From assembly GCA_963770505.1 (NCBI GenBank), contig CAVYPR010000001.1:682001-746000 (forward strand): DNA of 64,000 nucleotides, given 5' to 3'. Made by a program: the position numbers and the translations under genes. Below, in pieces: positions 16,730 to 26,046 of this stretch. The notes under the pieces were generated by a model that saw only the letters and a program-made list of their open reading frames with translations, did not search any database and was not told the origin of the DNA. The stretch is from CAVYPR01 sp963770505 (lineage in GTDB: Bacteria > Actinomycetota > Acidimicrobiia > Acidimicrobiales > RAAP-2). Each line of letters starts with the position of its first letter. Position 1 is the stretch's first letter.

Positions 16730-18973
16730 TTGACCCTCGAGCAGACTTCCACGACCGGCACCGCGCCCGCCACCGGTCCGACCGGGGGGGCCGCCGCTCC
16801 GGACGCGCCACGGCCGGCGGCCTCGGCCGGGCGGCCGACGTCGGCGGCGGACATCGCCGCCTTCGGCTACCAGCGGTTCGCCAACCGGGAGCTGTCGCGC
16901 CTGGACTTCGGGGCCCGCCTCCTCGACCTCTCCGACGACCCCGAGGTGCCCCTCCTCGAGCGGGTCAAGTTCATGGCCATCTTCTCGGACCTGCTCGACG
17001 AGTTCTTCCAGGTGAGGGTGGCCGGCCTCGACGACCAGGTGGCGGCGGGGGTGCGCACCCGCTCGATCGACGGCCTGCGCCCCGGCGAGCAGCTGGCGGT
17101 CATCCGGGGCCGGGTGGAGGAGCTGGTGGCCCGCCAGGACCGGATCTTCCTCGACCGGCTCGTCCCGGCCCTGGCCGAGGCCGGGGTGCGGCTCTCGGAC
17201 TGGACGTCGCTCGACGACGACGACCGCAGCTACTTGGTGGACGTCTTCCAACGGCAGATCTTCCCGGTGCTCACCCCCCTGGCCGTGGACCCGGGCCACC
17301 CCTTCCCCTACATCTCCAACCTCTCCCTCAACCTGCTGGTGGAGGTGGCCGACCCCGGGACCGGCGAGCAGCGGATCGCCCGGGTCAAGGTCCCCCAGGT
17401 CCTGCCCCGCTTCGTGGTCATGCCCGACGGCGAGCGGTTCGTCCCCCTCGAGCAGGTGATCGCCGCCCACCTCGACGTGCTCTTCCCCGGGATGACCATC
17501 GGCGAGCACGACGCCTTCCGGGTGACCCGCAACTCCGACCTCGCCCTCGAGGAGGACGAGGCCGACGACCTGCTCGTCGCCGTCGAGATGGAGCTGCGCC
17601 GGCGGCGGTTCGGCAGCGCCGTGCGGCTCGAGATCGCCGCCCAGGCCAGTCCGGGGCTGCGCGACCGGCTGGCCGGCGAGCTCGACGTGGGGCCCGACGG
17701 CGTCTACACGGTCGACGCCCCGATCGACCTCTCGGGGCTGTGGGCCGTCTACGGCCTCGACCGCCCGGACCTCCACGAGGAGACGTGGACGCCCATGACG
17801 CCGCCCCACCTGGCCACCGCCGGCGACGAGCCGGCCGACCTGTTCGCCGTGCTGCGCGAGCGCGACGTGCTCGTCCACCACCCCTACGACTCCTTCGCCA
17901 CCTCGGTGGAGGCCTTCGTGGCCCAGGCGGCCGAGGACCCCGACGTGCTCGGGATCAAGCAGACCCTCTACCGCACCTCGGGCGACAGCCCCATCGTGGC
18001 CTCGCTCATCAGGGCGGTCGGGGCGGGCAAGCAGGTGGCGGCCATCGTCGAGCTGAAGGCCCGCTTCGACGAGCAGGCCAACATCGGCTGGGCCCGGGCC
18101 CTGGAGGAGGCCGGGGTCCACGTCGTCTACGGCCTGGTGGGGCTGAAGACCCACTCCAAGACCGTCCTGGTGCTGCGGCGCGAGGAGGACGGCATCCGTC
18201 GCTACTGCCATGTGGGCACGGGCAACTACAACTCCAAGACGGCCCGGATCTACGAGGACCTGGGCCTGCTCACGGCCGCCCGCGACATCGGGGCCGACGT
18301 GGGCGACCTGTTCAACTACCTCACCGGCTTCAGCCGCCACACCGGCTACCGCCAGCTCCTGGTCTCCCCGGTGACCCTGCGCCACCGGGTGCTCGAGCTG
18401 ATCGACGAGCAGGCCGCGGCCGGGCCCCTCGGCCGCATCGTCATGAAGATGAACGGCCTCACCGACCCCGAGTTGATCGACGCCCTCTACCGGGCCTCGT
18501 GCGCCGGGGTGACGATCGACCTGGCCGTGCGCGGGCTGTGCTGCCTGCGGCCGGGGATCCCCGGGCTGTCCGAGACGATCATGGTGCGCTCGATCGTCGG
18601 CCAGTTCCTCGAGCACTCGCGCATCTACCGCTTCGGGGGGTCGACCGACGACGTGCCCCACCCCGACGCCGCCGCCCCCGGGGCCCCGCCGCTGACCCTC
18701 CTCATCGGCTCGGCCGACCTCATGGAGCGCAACCTCGACCGCCGGATCGAGGTGCTGGTCCCCGTGCGCGACCCCGAGCTGCAGGCCCGCCTCCTCGAGA
18801 TCCTCGAGCTCGTCTTCGCCGACGACACCAACGCCTGGGTGCTCGGGCCCGACAAGCGGTGGCGGAGGGTGCCGACCCGCCGGGGGGTGAACTCCCAGCG
18901 CCGGCTGCGCCAGCTGGCCCTCGACCGGGCCCGCCGCCGCCGGGACGTCGACGCCCGCCTGGACGGCGCCTGA
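16730..18973 (+). CDS. ppk: Polyphosphate kinase 1
   Basis: Reversible synthesis of inorganic polyphosphate from ATP; membrane-associated. It is 747 aa. After a low-complexity Pro/Ala/Thr N-terminus (about 1-42) come the N domain (NRELSRLDFGARLLDLSDD), head domain, and two phospholipase-D-like C domains. Catalytic motifs: HHPYDSFATSVEAFV, GIKQTLYRTSGDSPI, ELKARFDEQANI, GLKTHSK with the phospho-accepting His (residue 475), and CHVGTGNYN. The TTG at 16730 is the only in-frame start preceded by a GGAG sequence; the start is therefore unusual but supported. It is divergent from a SEDS gene and ends 9 bp from a convergent membrane protein gene. Confidence 0.93.
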   Translation: MTLEQTSTTGTAPATGPTGGAAAPDAPRPAASAGRPTSAADIAAFGYQRFANRELSRLDFGARLLDLSDDPEVPLLERVKFMAIFSDLLDEFFQVRVAGLDDQVAAGVRTRSIDGLRPGEQLAVIRGRVEELVARQDRIFLDRLVPALAEAGVRLSDWTSLDDDDRSYLVDVFQRQIFPVLTPLAVDPGHPFPYISNLSLNLLVEVADPGTGEQRIARVKVPQVLPRFVVMPDGERFVPLEQVIAAHLDVLFPGMTIGEHDAFRVTRNSDLALEEDEADDLLVAVEMELRRRRFGSAVRLEIAAQASPGLRDRLAGELDVGPDGVYTVDAPIDLSGLWAVYGLDRPDLHEETWTPMTPPHLATAGDEPADLFAVLRERDVLVHHPYDSFATSVEAFVAQAAEDPDVLGIKQTLYRTSGDSPIVASLIRAVGAGKQVAAIVELKARFDEQANIGWARALEEAGVHVVYGLVGLKTHSKTVLVLRREEDGIRRYCHVGTGNYNSKTARIYEDLGLLTAARDIGADVGDLFNYLTGFSRHTGYRQLLVSPVTLRHRVLELIDEQAAAGPLGRIVMKMNGLTDPELIDALYRASCAGVTIDLAVRGLCCLRPGIPGLSETIMVRSIVGQFLEHSRIYRFGGSTDDVPHPDAAAPGAPPLTLLIGSADLMERNLDRRIEVLVPVRDPELQARLLEILELVFADDTNAWVLGPDKRWRRVPTRRGVNSQRRLRQLALDRARRRRDVDARLDGA

Positions 18974-18982
18974 GCGGCCGCC

Positions 18983-20368
18983 TCAGGCCGTGGCCGGGGG
19001 GAGGGGCGCGGCCGGCGGGGACGGCTTCTCGGTTCGCCCGGCGAGCCGGCGCCGGCGCTCCCGGGCGCTGCGGCCGAAGCGCAGCGACAGGTAGGCCACC
19101 CCGCCCACGGGGATGGGCAGCCAGAAGTTGATGAGGCGGTAGGAGAGGACGCCGAGCACGGCCACGTCGCGCGGGACGTGGAACCCGACCAGGGTGGGGA
19201 TGAGGATGCCCTCCACCACGCCCAGCCCCCCGGGGGTGATGGGGATCACGGCCAGGACGTTGGCCAGTCCGTAGGCGACGAGGAGGTCGACGGGCGAGAC
19301 CACGTGGCCGAAGGCGAGGATGAAGACCCACAGCGAGGCGGCGTCGAGGATCCAGTTGGCGGCCGCCCAGGCCAGGGCCCGGATCAGCAGCTGGCGGTCG
19401 CGCAGCAGGACCTCGAGGCGGCCGGCCACCTTCTGGACGAGCGAGGCGACGGCGTCGGCCCTGACGAAGGGCAGGTGGCTGGCGAGCCGCTCGAGCCGCT
19501 CGGCCGCCTGGCGCTGGCCCCGGGTGAGGAGGAGGACGGCGGCGGCGAAGAGGCCGAGGAGGATCACCCCGGCGATGGCGGCGAAGCCGTAGAGGGGGTT
19601 GTAGCCGGTGAGGGGGATCGAGATGAGCAGGGCGAACCAGAAGAGGCAGTTCAAGACGACCGCCGAGCCCACGCCCTGGGTGGCCAGGCCGAAGGCCGCC
19701 GTGCTGCCCGAGACGTCGTTGTCGATCAGGAAGCGGTAGGCGATGGCCGTGCCCGGTGCCGTCCCGCCGGGCAGGACGTGGCTGACCGACAGGCTCGACA
19801 TGTTGATCCGGAACAGGGTGAAGCGCCGCGGCGCCCCGGGGGAGAGCACGGTGTGGGTCAGCTGGGCGTAGGCGGCGAGCGAGGCCGCCTCGAGCAGCAC
19901 CCCGAGCACCAGCCAGACGATGTTGACCTGCCCCAGCAGGTCGATGGACTTGCTGGCGCTGATGATCTCGGGCAGCAGCACGTACTCGACCACGAAGATC
20001 GACACGACGAGGGTGATCGTCCACTTGATCTGCTTGGGGATCCAGGGCTTGCGCCTGGCCGGCAGTTGGCCCTCTGCGGCCGCGGCCTCGGGACCGGCCG
20101 GCGGCCCGGCGCCCACGTCGCCCGCCCCGGGCGCCGCGGCGGGATCGGCCGAGGTCCCGGGCGCGCCGGGCGCGTCCGTCGGGACGGCCCCGTCGGTGTC
20201 GCCGGCCCCCTCCCCGGCACCGGCCCGGGCCGTGCCGGCGCCCCCGTCGGCGCTCGCCGGGGCTCCGGGGGCGGCCGACGGCCGGCCGTCGCCGGTGGGT
20301 GGCGCCTCGAACGTCCCGTGCTCGGGTGCGGAGATCTTGGCCCCCGCCTCCTCCTCCATCCCCCTCAT
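18983..20368 (-). CDS. Lysylphosphatidylglycerol synthase-type membrane protein (UPF0104, flippase-like)
   Basis: 461 aa from the ATG at 20368 (458 aa from ATG 20359). The first about 120 residues are an Ala/Gly/Pro-rich disordered region; then come seven to eight membrane helices of the LPG_synthase_TM type, with the family signature ITPGGLGVVEG and the LINFWLPIPVGGVAYLSLRF end. Only the membrane (flippase-like) domain is present, with no aminoacyl-transferase domain, so lipid translocation or a related role is more likely than lysyl transfer. Its position opposite an AI-2E-family gene and near a polyprenol-phosphate mannosyltransferase suggests cell-envelope lipid work; that is inference. 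Confidence 0.78.
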   Translation of the reverse strand: MRGMEEEAGAKISAPEHGTFEAPPTGDGRPSAAPGAPASADGGAGTARAGAGEGAGDTDGAVPTDAPGAPGTSADPAAAPGAGDVGAGPPAGPEAAAAEGQLPARRKPWIPKQIKWTITLVVSIFVVEYVLLPEIISASKSIDLLGQVNIVWLVLGVLLEAASLAAYAQLTHTVLSPGAPRRFTLFRINMSSLSVSHVLPGGTAPGTAIAYRFLIDNDVSGSTAAFGLATQGVGSAVVLNCLFWFALLISIPLTGYNPLYGFAAIAGVILLGLFAAAVLLLTRGQRQAAERLERLASHLPFVRADAVASLVQKVAGRLEVLLRDRQLLIRALAWAAANWILDAASLWVFILAFGHVVSPVDLLVAYGLANVLAVIPITPGGLGVVEGILIPTLVGFHVPRDVAVLGVLSYRLINFWLPIPVGGVAYLSLRFGRSARERRRRLAGRTEKPSPPAAPLPPATA

Positions 20369-20408
20369 GGTGTCATGCGCGGGCCGCCGAACCTGCAATG
20401 CTGGCCGC

Positions 20409-21653
20409 ATGTCCGCGGGGGCCGACGACGGCGAGGGCCGGGTCCGCACCGCGGACGGGGGCTTGGAACCGCCGGACCAGGGGTCCCCGGCCGGCACGTC
20501 CCCCACCTACCGGGGCCGGGTGTCGGCGGCGGCCCGCGAGCGCGGTGTGCCCCTGGCCACCATCCTCACCACCCTGCTGGTGGGGTTCGTCCTGCTGGAC
20601 GTGAACGCCCTGATGATCCTGCTGCTGTGGATCCTGCGCTCGATCATCCTCTACACCGTGGTGGGCACGTTCGTGGCCCTCCTGCTCTCGCCCCTGGTGC
20701 GGTTGGTCGAGCGCACGGGCCTGCCCCGGGGGATCGCCGTGGCCCTCGTCTTCGTGGGGGCCGTGGTCGCCTTCATCGGGATCGTCGTGCTCTTCACCGC
20801 CCCGCTGCTCTCCGCCGTGGAGCACTTCGCCAAGCAGCTGCCCACGCTCGTGCGCCAGGCCGAGCACGGCCACGGCTCGCTCGGCCGGCTGCTCAAGCGG
20901 CTCCACCTCCAGCAGTGGGTCAACACCAACGCCCCCAAGCTCGCCCACGACGTCACCAAGAGCTTGAAGCCCGCCCAGGCGCTCTCGGTGGGTGCCGCGG
21001 CCTTCTCCACGGTGGTGGCCCTGAGCGAGATCGCCGTGCTCGCCCTGTTCATCCTCCTGGAGGCGCCGATGCTGCGCCGGGCCGTCCTCTCCCAGTTCAG
21101 CCCGGCCCGCGCCGACCGGATCGCCCGCGTCTACCGCGAGGCGTCGCAGTCGGTGACCGGTTACATGCTGGGGAACGGCTGCACCTCGCTCATCGCCGGG
21201 GTGGTGGTGCTGGTGACCCTGCTCATCATGGGGGTTCCCTACCCGTTCTTGCTCGGGTTGTGGGTGGCCCTGGTGGACCTCCTGCCGCTCATCGGGGGCC
21301 TCCTGGCCGGGGTCCCGGTGGTCATCATCGCCGCCTTCCACTCCCTGCCGGCCTTCATCGTGACCGCCGTCGTCTTCATCGTCTACCAGCAGGTGGAGAA
21401 CCACCTCTTGAACCCGATGGTCATGAGCAAGACGGTGCGCCTCAACCCCCTCTGGGTGCTGTTGGCCGTGCTGTGCGGGGCGGCCATCGGCGCCAAGGTG
21501 GGGAGCGGCCTGGGGACCTTCATCGGCGCGCTGATCGGGATCCCGGTGGGCGGGGCCATCCAGGTCGTGGCCCGGGAGATCCGCCGAGGCCCCCAGCCCG
21601 ACGAGGGCCCGGCCCTGGTCTCCCGACCGGAGGGGGCGAGCGGGGTCCCCTAA
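20409..21653 (+). CDS. AI-2E family transporter (TqsA/PerM-like permease)
   Basis: 414 aa with about eight membrane helices: two near residues 55-110, a pair at 115-140, and a cluster at 250-380. The central soluble part (HFAKQLPTLVRQAEHGHGSL) and the C-terminal motifs LVDLLPLIGGLLAGVPVVII and YQQVENHLLNPMVMSKTV are diagnostic of the family. Substrates in other bacteria range from autoinducer-2 to Na+ or lipids; none can be assigned here. ATG 20409 is the first start after the divergent gene. The TAA stop is part of the TAAGCT box of the next gene, so the two genes are closely packed but possibly transcribed separately. Confidence 0.85.
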   Translation: MSAGADDGEGRVRTADGGLEPPDQGSPAGTSPTYRGRVSAAARERGVPLATILTTLLVGFVLLDVNALMILLLWILRSIILYTVVGTFVALLLSPLVRLVERTGLPRGIAVALVFVGAVVAFIGIVVLFTAPLLSAVEHFAKQLPTLVRQAEHGHGSLGRLLKRLHLQQWVNTNAPKLAHDVTKSLKPAQALSVGAAAFSTVVALSEIAVLALFILLEAPMLRRAVLSQFSPARADRIARVYREASQSVTGYMLGNGCTSLIAGVVVLVTLLIMGVPYPFLLGLWVALVDLLPLIGGLLAGVPVVIIAAFHSLPAFIVTAVVFIVYQQVENHLLNPMVMSKTVRLNPLWVLLAVLCGAAIGAKVGSGLGTFIGALIGIPVGGAIQVVAREIRRGPQPDEGPALVSRPEGASGVP

Positions 21654-21656
21654 GCT
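21651..21656 (+). promoter_or_regulatory. Leaderless -10 box (TAAGCT) for the mannosyltransferase gene
   Basis: TAAGCT overlaps the stop codon of the AI-2E-family gene and lies 7 bp before the GTG at 21664. Confidence 0.4.
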
Positions 21657-21663
21657 GCCGCCC

Positions 21664-22428
21664 GTGCGCGTGCTGGTCATCGTCCCCACCTACAACGAGG
21701 CGGAGAACGTCCAGCTGGTGCTGGGGCGCATCCGCGAGTCGCTGCCCCAGGCCGGGATCCTGGTGGTCGACGACGGGAGCCCCGACGGGACGGCCGACCT
21801 GGCCGAGCAGGTGGCCGCCGAGCTGGGCGAGATCCACATCATGCGCCGGACTGCCAAGTCGGGGTTGGGCAGCGCCTACCGGGCCGGGTTCACCTGGGCG
21901 CTGGCCGAGGGCTACGACGCGTGCGTGGAGATGGACGCCGACTTCTCCCACGACCCGGCCGCCCTGAAGGACCTGGTGGCCCCCCTGGCCGAGGGCTACG
22001 AGGTGTCGATCGGCTCGCGCTACATGCCCGGCGGGTCCATCCCCAACTGGTCCTGGAGCCGCCACCTGCTGTCGTGGGGCGGCAACCGCTACGCCTCGGC
22101 CGTGCTCGGGTTGGGCGTCACCGACTCGACCGCGGGCTTTCGGGCGTACGCCGCCACGGTGCTGCGCCGGCTCGACCTCGACCGGATCCGGGCCGAGGGC
22201 TACGGGTTCCAGATCGAGATGACCTACCGCGCCAAGCAGGCGGGGGCGGCCATCACCGAGGTGCCCATCCGCTTCGTCGACCGGGTGGCCGGGGAGTCGA
22301 AGATGTCCTCGGCCATCGTGATCGAGGCCCTGGGCCTGGTGACCTGGTGGGGGTTGGGGCGGGGGTGGCGGGCGCTGCGTGACCTGGTCTCTTCGCCCAA
22401 GAAGACGGTGGTGGAGACGGGCCGCTGA
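21664..22428 (+). CDS. Polyprenol monophosphomannose synthase (GT2, Dpm1/Ppm1-like)
   Basis: Transfers mannose from GDP-mannose to polyprenol phosphate to supply lipid-linked mannose. It is 254 aa with a GT-A fold: VIVPTYNEAENVQLVLGRI at the N-terminus, VVDDGSPDGTADLA, the metal-binding EMDADFSHDP (DxD-like), and GYGFQIEMTYRAKQAG with VPIRFVDRVAGESKMS at the C-terminus. In mycobacteria the enzyme supports lipoglycan synthesis; here no membrane domain is fused. It may supply the GT87-like glycosyltransferase at 50771-52090, a suggestion from function only. GTG start follows the TAAGCT box. Confidence 0.88.
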   Translation: MRVLVIVPTYNEAENVQLVLGRIRESLPQAGILVVDDGSPDGTADLAEQVAAELGEIHIMRRTAKSGLGSAYRAGFTWALAEGYDACVEMDADFSHDPAALKDLVAPLAEGYEVSIGSRYMPGGSIPNWSWSRHLLSWGGNRYASAVLGLGVTDSTAGFRAYAATVLRRLDLDRIRAEGYGFQIEMTYRAKQAGAAITEVPIRFVDRVAGESKMSSAIVIEALGLVTWWGLGRGWRALRDLVSSPKKTVVETGR

Positions 22429-22472
22429 GGGGTGCCCGGCGGCCCGGGCACGTCATCTGCGATCATGGTCCG

Positions 22473-23204
22473 ATGGCGCCCGGGTCGAACGCCGCGCCGT
22501 CGGCGGTCTCGCCGGGGGCCGAGAGTGCGCGCATCCTCGTCGTCGACGACGAGCCGTACATCACGGACCTGCTCTGCACCGCCCTGCGGTTCGAGGGGTT
22601 CACGGTGGACGTGGCCGCCACCGGCTCCGACGCCCTGGCCGCGCTGCGGTCCAACCGGCCCGATCTGGTCCTGCTCGACGTCATGCTCCCCGACATGGAG
22701 GGGATCGACGTCTGCCGCCGGCTGCGCGAGGTGGGGGACAAGGTGCCGGTGGTCTTCCTCACCGCCCGCGACGCCACCGAGGACAAGGTCTCGGGGCTCT
22801 CGCTCGGCGACGACTACGTGACCAAGCCGTTCAGCCTCGACGAGCTGGTGGCCCGGCTGCGCGCCGTCCTGCGACGCAGCGGCCTCGACGACAGCGGCGG
22901 GGAGGAGCTCGCCTTCGCCGACCTCGTCATGAACGTCGACACCCGCGAGGTGTGGCGCCACGGCACGTCGATCGAGCTCACGGCCACCGAGTTCAACGTC
23001 CTGTTCTATCTGCTGGAGAACGCCCGCCGGGTGGTGTCGAAGTCCGAGATCCTCGACCACGTCTGGGACTACGGGTTCTCCGGTGACGCCAACATCGTGG
23101 AGACCTACATCAGCTACCTGCGCAAGAAGATCGACGAGCACGACCCGCCGCTCATCCACACCGTGCGGCGGGTGGGCTACACGCTGCGGCTCCCCCGGGA
23201 GTGA
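22473..23204 (+). CDS. OmpR/PhoB-family response regulator
   Basis: DNA-binding half of a two-component system, 243 aa. The receiver domain (about 20-135) has the acidic pocket D25/D26, the phospho-acceptor Asp at 69 (LVLLDVMLPD) and the conserved Lys at 118 (DDYVTKPF). The winged-helix domain (about 145-240) has LTATEFNVLFYLLENARRVV and TVRRVGYTLR. The closest familiar relatives are actinobacterial MprA, TcrA and TcrX-type regulators. A GATCAT hexamer 6 bp before the ATG is a weak version of the leaderless -10 arrangement. The cognate kinase begins one base after its stop. Confidence 0.9.
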   Translation: MAPGSNAAPSAVSPGAESARILVVDDEPYITDLLCTALRFEGFTVDVAATGSDALAALRSNRPDLVLLDVMLPDMEGIDVCRRLREVGDKVPVVFLTARDATEDKVSGLSLGDDYVTKPFSLDELVARLRAVLRRSGLDDSGGEELAFADLVMNVDTREVWRHGTSIELTATEFNVLFYLLENARRVVSKSEILDHVWDYGFSGDANIVETYISYLRKKIDEHDPPLIHTVRRVGYTLRLPRE

Positions 23205-23205
23205 C

Positions 23206-24717
23206 GTGAACCTCCACCGACGCCTCACCATCTCGATGGCCGTGCTGTTGGTGATCGGCCTGGCCGTGGCCGACATCGTCACCTACACCTCGCTGCGCTC
23301 CTTCCTCGTCGGCCGGCTGGACTCCCAGATCGGCTCCTCCCAGGGGCTGGCCTTCCGGTACCTGGTGCGGGCGGCCGACCGGGGCGTGGCGCCCACCCAC
23401 GAGGCGCTCGACGAGCGGATCTCGCCCGACGTCTACGTCTTGATCCTCGACCGCCAGGGCAAGGTGACGCTCTCGCTGCCCTCGGGGTCCACAGACCGCC
23501 CCGATCCCACGCCGGTCGTGCCGCGCTCGCTGCGGGCCCAGGTCCTCCCGTTCTCCGCCTCCTCCGGTCGCAAGGGCCGCGCCTACCAGCCCAGCCCCGA
23601 CGGGTTCGAGATGAACGGACCGCCGGGCTCGGGCGTCCGCTACCGGGCCCAGGCCATCACCGTCCCCCAGGGCACGCTGATCACGGCCATCTCCCTCGAC
23701 CCCACCGACGCCACGCTCTCCTCGCTGCTGCGCATCGAGCTCCTGGTCTCCTTGGCCGTGGTGGCCGCGCTGTGCATCCTGGCCCTGTGGACCGTGCGGC
23801 GGGGGCTGCGGCCCCTCGACCAGATGACCCGCACCGCCGGCGCCATCGCCTCGGGGGACCTCACCCGCCGGGTCGAGGCCGAGGACGAGTCCACCGAGGT
23901 GGGACGGCTCGGCACCGCCCTCAACTCGATGCTGACCCAGATCGAGACCGCCTTCGCCGAGAAGTCGGCCTCCGAGGAGCGACTGCGCCAGTTCGTGGCC
24001 GACGCCTCCCACGAGCTGCGCACGCCGCTCACCTCGATCCGCGGCTACGCCGAGCTCCTGCGCAAGGGCGTCTTCGCCGACGAGGAGAGCCGGGACCGGG
24101 CGCTGGGCCGCATCGAGCACGAGGCGGGGCGCATGGGGGGCCTCGTCGACGACCTCCTCCTGCTGGCCCGGCTGGACCAGGGCCGGCCCCTCGAGCGCCG
24201 GACGGTGGACTTGCAGCGGATCTGTCGCGACGCCGTCGACGACGCGCGGGCGGCCGAGCCCAACCGGCCGGTCGAGCTGGTGGCCACCGGCCCCGTGGTG
24301 GTCATGGGGGACCCCGACCGCCTGGCCCAGGTCGCCCACAACCTGGTGCGCAACGCCCTCACCCACACCCCGCCGGGCAGCCCGGTGTCGGTGAGCGTGA
24401 CGAGCACCGACGGGATGGGGGTGCTGGCCGTGCGCGACCGCGGCCCGGGCCTCAAGCCGGCCCAGGCGGCCCGGGTCTTCGACCGCTTCTACCGCGGCGA
24501 CGCCGCCCGCACCGGCCAGGGGACCGGCCTGGGGCTGTCCATCGTCCGGGCCATCGCCGGGGCCCTCGGCGGCCGGGCCCGGGTGACCACCGCCCCCGGC
24601 GAGGGCTGCATCTTCACGGTGGAGATCCCCCTGGCCCCCATGGCGTCGGTGGCGAATGAGCGGTCCGCGGGGCAGGTCCCCGCACCGCGCCAGCCGACCG
24701 GGCCGGTGCGCGCCTAG
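23206..24717 (+). CDS. Sensor histidine kinase (partner of the response regulator)
   Basis: 503 aa. Membrane helix at about 8-30, an extracytoplasmic sensor region of about 150 residues, second membrane helix at about 180-203, HAMP domain (RRGLRPLDQMTRTAGAIASG), HisKA with the H box FVADASHELRTPLTSIRGY (phospho-His 269), and HATPase_c with the N box LVRNALTHTP, G1 VRDRGPGL and G2 GQGTGLGLSIV. GTG 23206 starts 1 bp after the regulator stop. The last codon (TAG 24715-24717) overlaps the menF stop on the other strand, so the two genes converge with no terminator space. The signal sensed is unknown. Confidence 0.9.
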   Translation: MNLHRRLTISMAVLLVIGLAVADIVTYTSLRSFLVGRLDSQIGSSQGLAFRYLVRAADRGVAPTHEALDERISPDVYVLILDRQGKVTLSLPSGSTDRPDPTPVVPRSLRAQVLPFSASSGRKGRAYQPSPDGFEMNGPPGSGVRYRAQAITVPQGTLITAISLDPTDATLSSLLRIELLVSLAVVAALCILALWTVRRGLRPLDQMTRTAGAIASGDLTRRVEAEDESTEVGRLGTALNSMLTQIETAFAEKSASEERLRQFVADASHELRTPLTSIRGYAELLRKGVFADEESRDRALGRIEHEAGRMGGLVDDLLLLARLDQGRPLERRTVDLQRICRDAVDDARAAEPNRPVELVATGPVVVMGDPDRLAQVAHNLVRNALTHTPPGSPVSVSVTSTDGMGVLAVRDRGPGLKPAQAARVFDRFYRGDAARTGQGTGLGLSIVRAIAGALGGRARVTTAPGEGCIFTVEIPLAPMASVANERSAGQVPAPRQPTGPVRA

Positions 24718-26046
24718 AGCAGGCGGGAGGCCCCCGGGGCCAGGGCGTCGAGGACCGAGGCCAGCTTGACCGTGGTCTCGGCCACCTCCTCCCAGGGGTC
24801 CGAGCCGGCCACGATGCCGGCCCCGGCCGTGAGGGTGGCGGCCGACCCCTCGACGGTGGCCGAGCGGATCCCGATGACCCAGCGGCCGTCCCCGGCGGCG
24901 TCCACCCAGCCGACCGGGCCGGCCCACAGCCCCCGGCCGGCCGGCTCCAGCCGGTCGATGCAGGCCAGGGCGAGCGACCGGGGGAGGCCGCCGACGGCGG
25001 GGGTGGGGTGGAGGTCGGCCAGGAGCTCGAGGACCGAGGGCGTCCGGCCGCCCTCGGCGGCCGCCAGCCTGCCCTCGATCGCCGTGCCGAGGTGGGCCAC
25101 CGTGCGCAGCCGCACCAGCGAGGGTGCGGCCGGCACCTCGAGGTGGGTGCAGCGCGGGGCGAGCGCCTCGACGATCGCCTCGACCACCAGCTCGTGCTCG
25201 AGGCGGTCCTTGGCCGAGGAGAGGAAGCCGACGAGGTCGGCGGGTTCCCCGTCGCCCCCGGGGCCCGCCTCGGGGCGCAGGCCGACCGTCCCGGCCAGGG
25301 GGTGGCAGCCCACGGCGTCCCCCCGCCGGCGCACGAGCAGCTCGGGGGAGGCCCCGAGGAACCGCCCGCCACCGGCGCCGTCGGGGAAGGAGAAGATCGT
25401 GCAGGAGGGCTCCTGGGCCCACAGGCGCCCGAGGACCGCCGGCACGTCGACCGGCGCGCTCGAACCGGGCGTCGACCCGCCGGGCCAGGACGACCTTGCG
25501 CACCGGCCCCTCGGCGATGGCGGCCAGGGCCCGCTCGACCGAGCGCGCGTAGCCGGCGGGGGAGGGGACCTCGTCCACCTCCAGCTGGCCGACCGCCTCG
25601 TCCCGTGACCCGCTGCGACGGTCCCGGGCCAGGCCGGCCACCTCGTCGGCCAGCCGCTCGGCGCGCCGGTCGGCGTCGCCGGCGACGATCAGGGTGGCCC
25701 AGCACCTCCCCTCGGCGTCGCGCCCGACGGAGAGCTCGGGCACGACCAGGCGGGCCGGCGCCCGCCGGTCGAAGGGCAGGGCGCCGAAGGCCCGCACGAC
25801 GGCGCCGGGTCGGTCGCCGGGGCCGGTGTGCGGCACCTTGGCCAGCCACTCGGCCGCCGCCGCCAGGTCACCGGGGTCCTCCAGCCCGCGGGGCAGGTCG
25901 AGGGCGGCCGCCGTGCCCCTCCCGGCCAGGGCCAGCTCGCCGTCGGCGACGAGGACGCCGGCGGGCCCGCAGACGCCGACGGGGTCGACGAGGTCGCCGG
26001 GCAGGCCGACCGACACGGCCCGCAGGGTGTCGGGCTCGGGCCTCAC
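24714..26046 (-). CDS. menF: Isochorismate synthase (MenF-like), one frame break
   Basis: Converts chorismate to isochorismate, first step of menaquinone synthesis. The N-terminal variable part precedes the chorismate-binding domain: GPVRKVVLARRVDARFE (the catalytic-base Lys in KVVLAR), FLGASPELLVRR, HPLAGTVGLRPEA, RLEHELVVEAIVEAL, HPTPAVGGLPRSLAL and LTAGAGIVAGSDPWEEV. The frame breaks once at about 25454-25461, between RFER and VDVPAVLGRLWAQEPS, by one extra base; corrected length about 443 aa. The start GTG at 26046 overlaps the ubiE/menG stop (GTGA). Pairing with the methyltransferase supports menaquinone over salicylate or siderophore synthesis. Confidence 0.82.

Noticed and set aside
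15275..18661. A 1128-codon open frame on the minus strand spanning the SEDS gene and the antisense of ppk
   Set aside because: Only the last 463 codons are protein-like (the SEDS protein). The rest is the GC-driven shadow of ppk, with low-complexity Val/Gly/Asp content.
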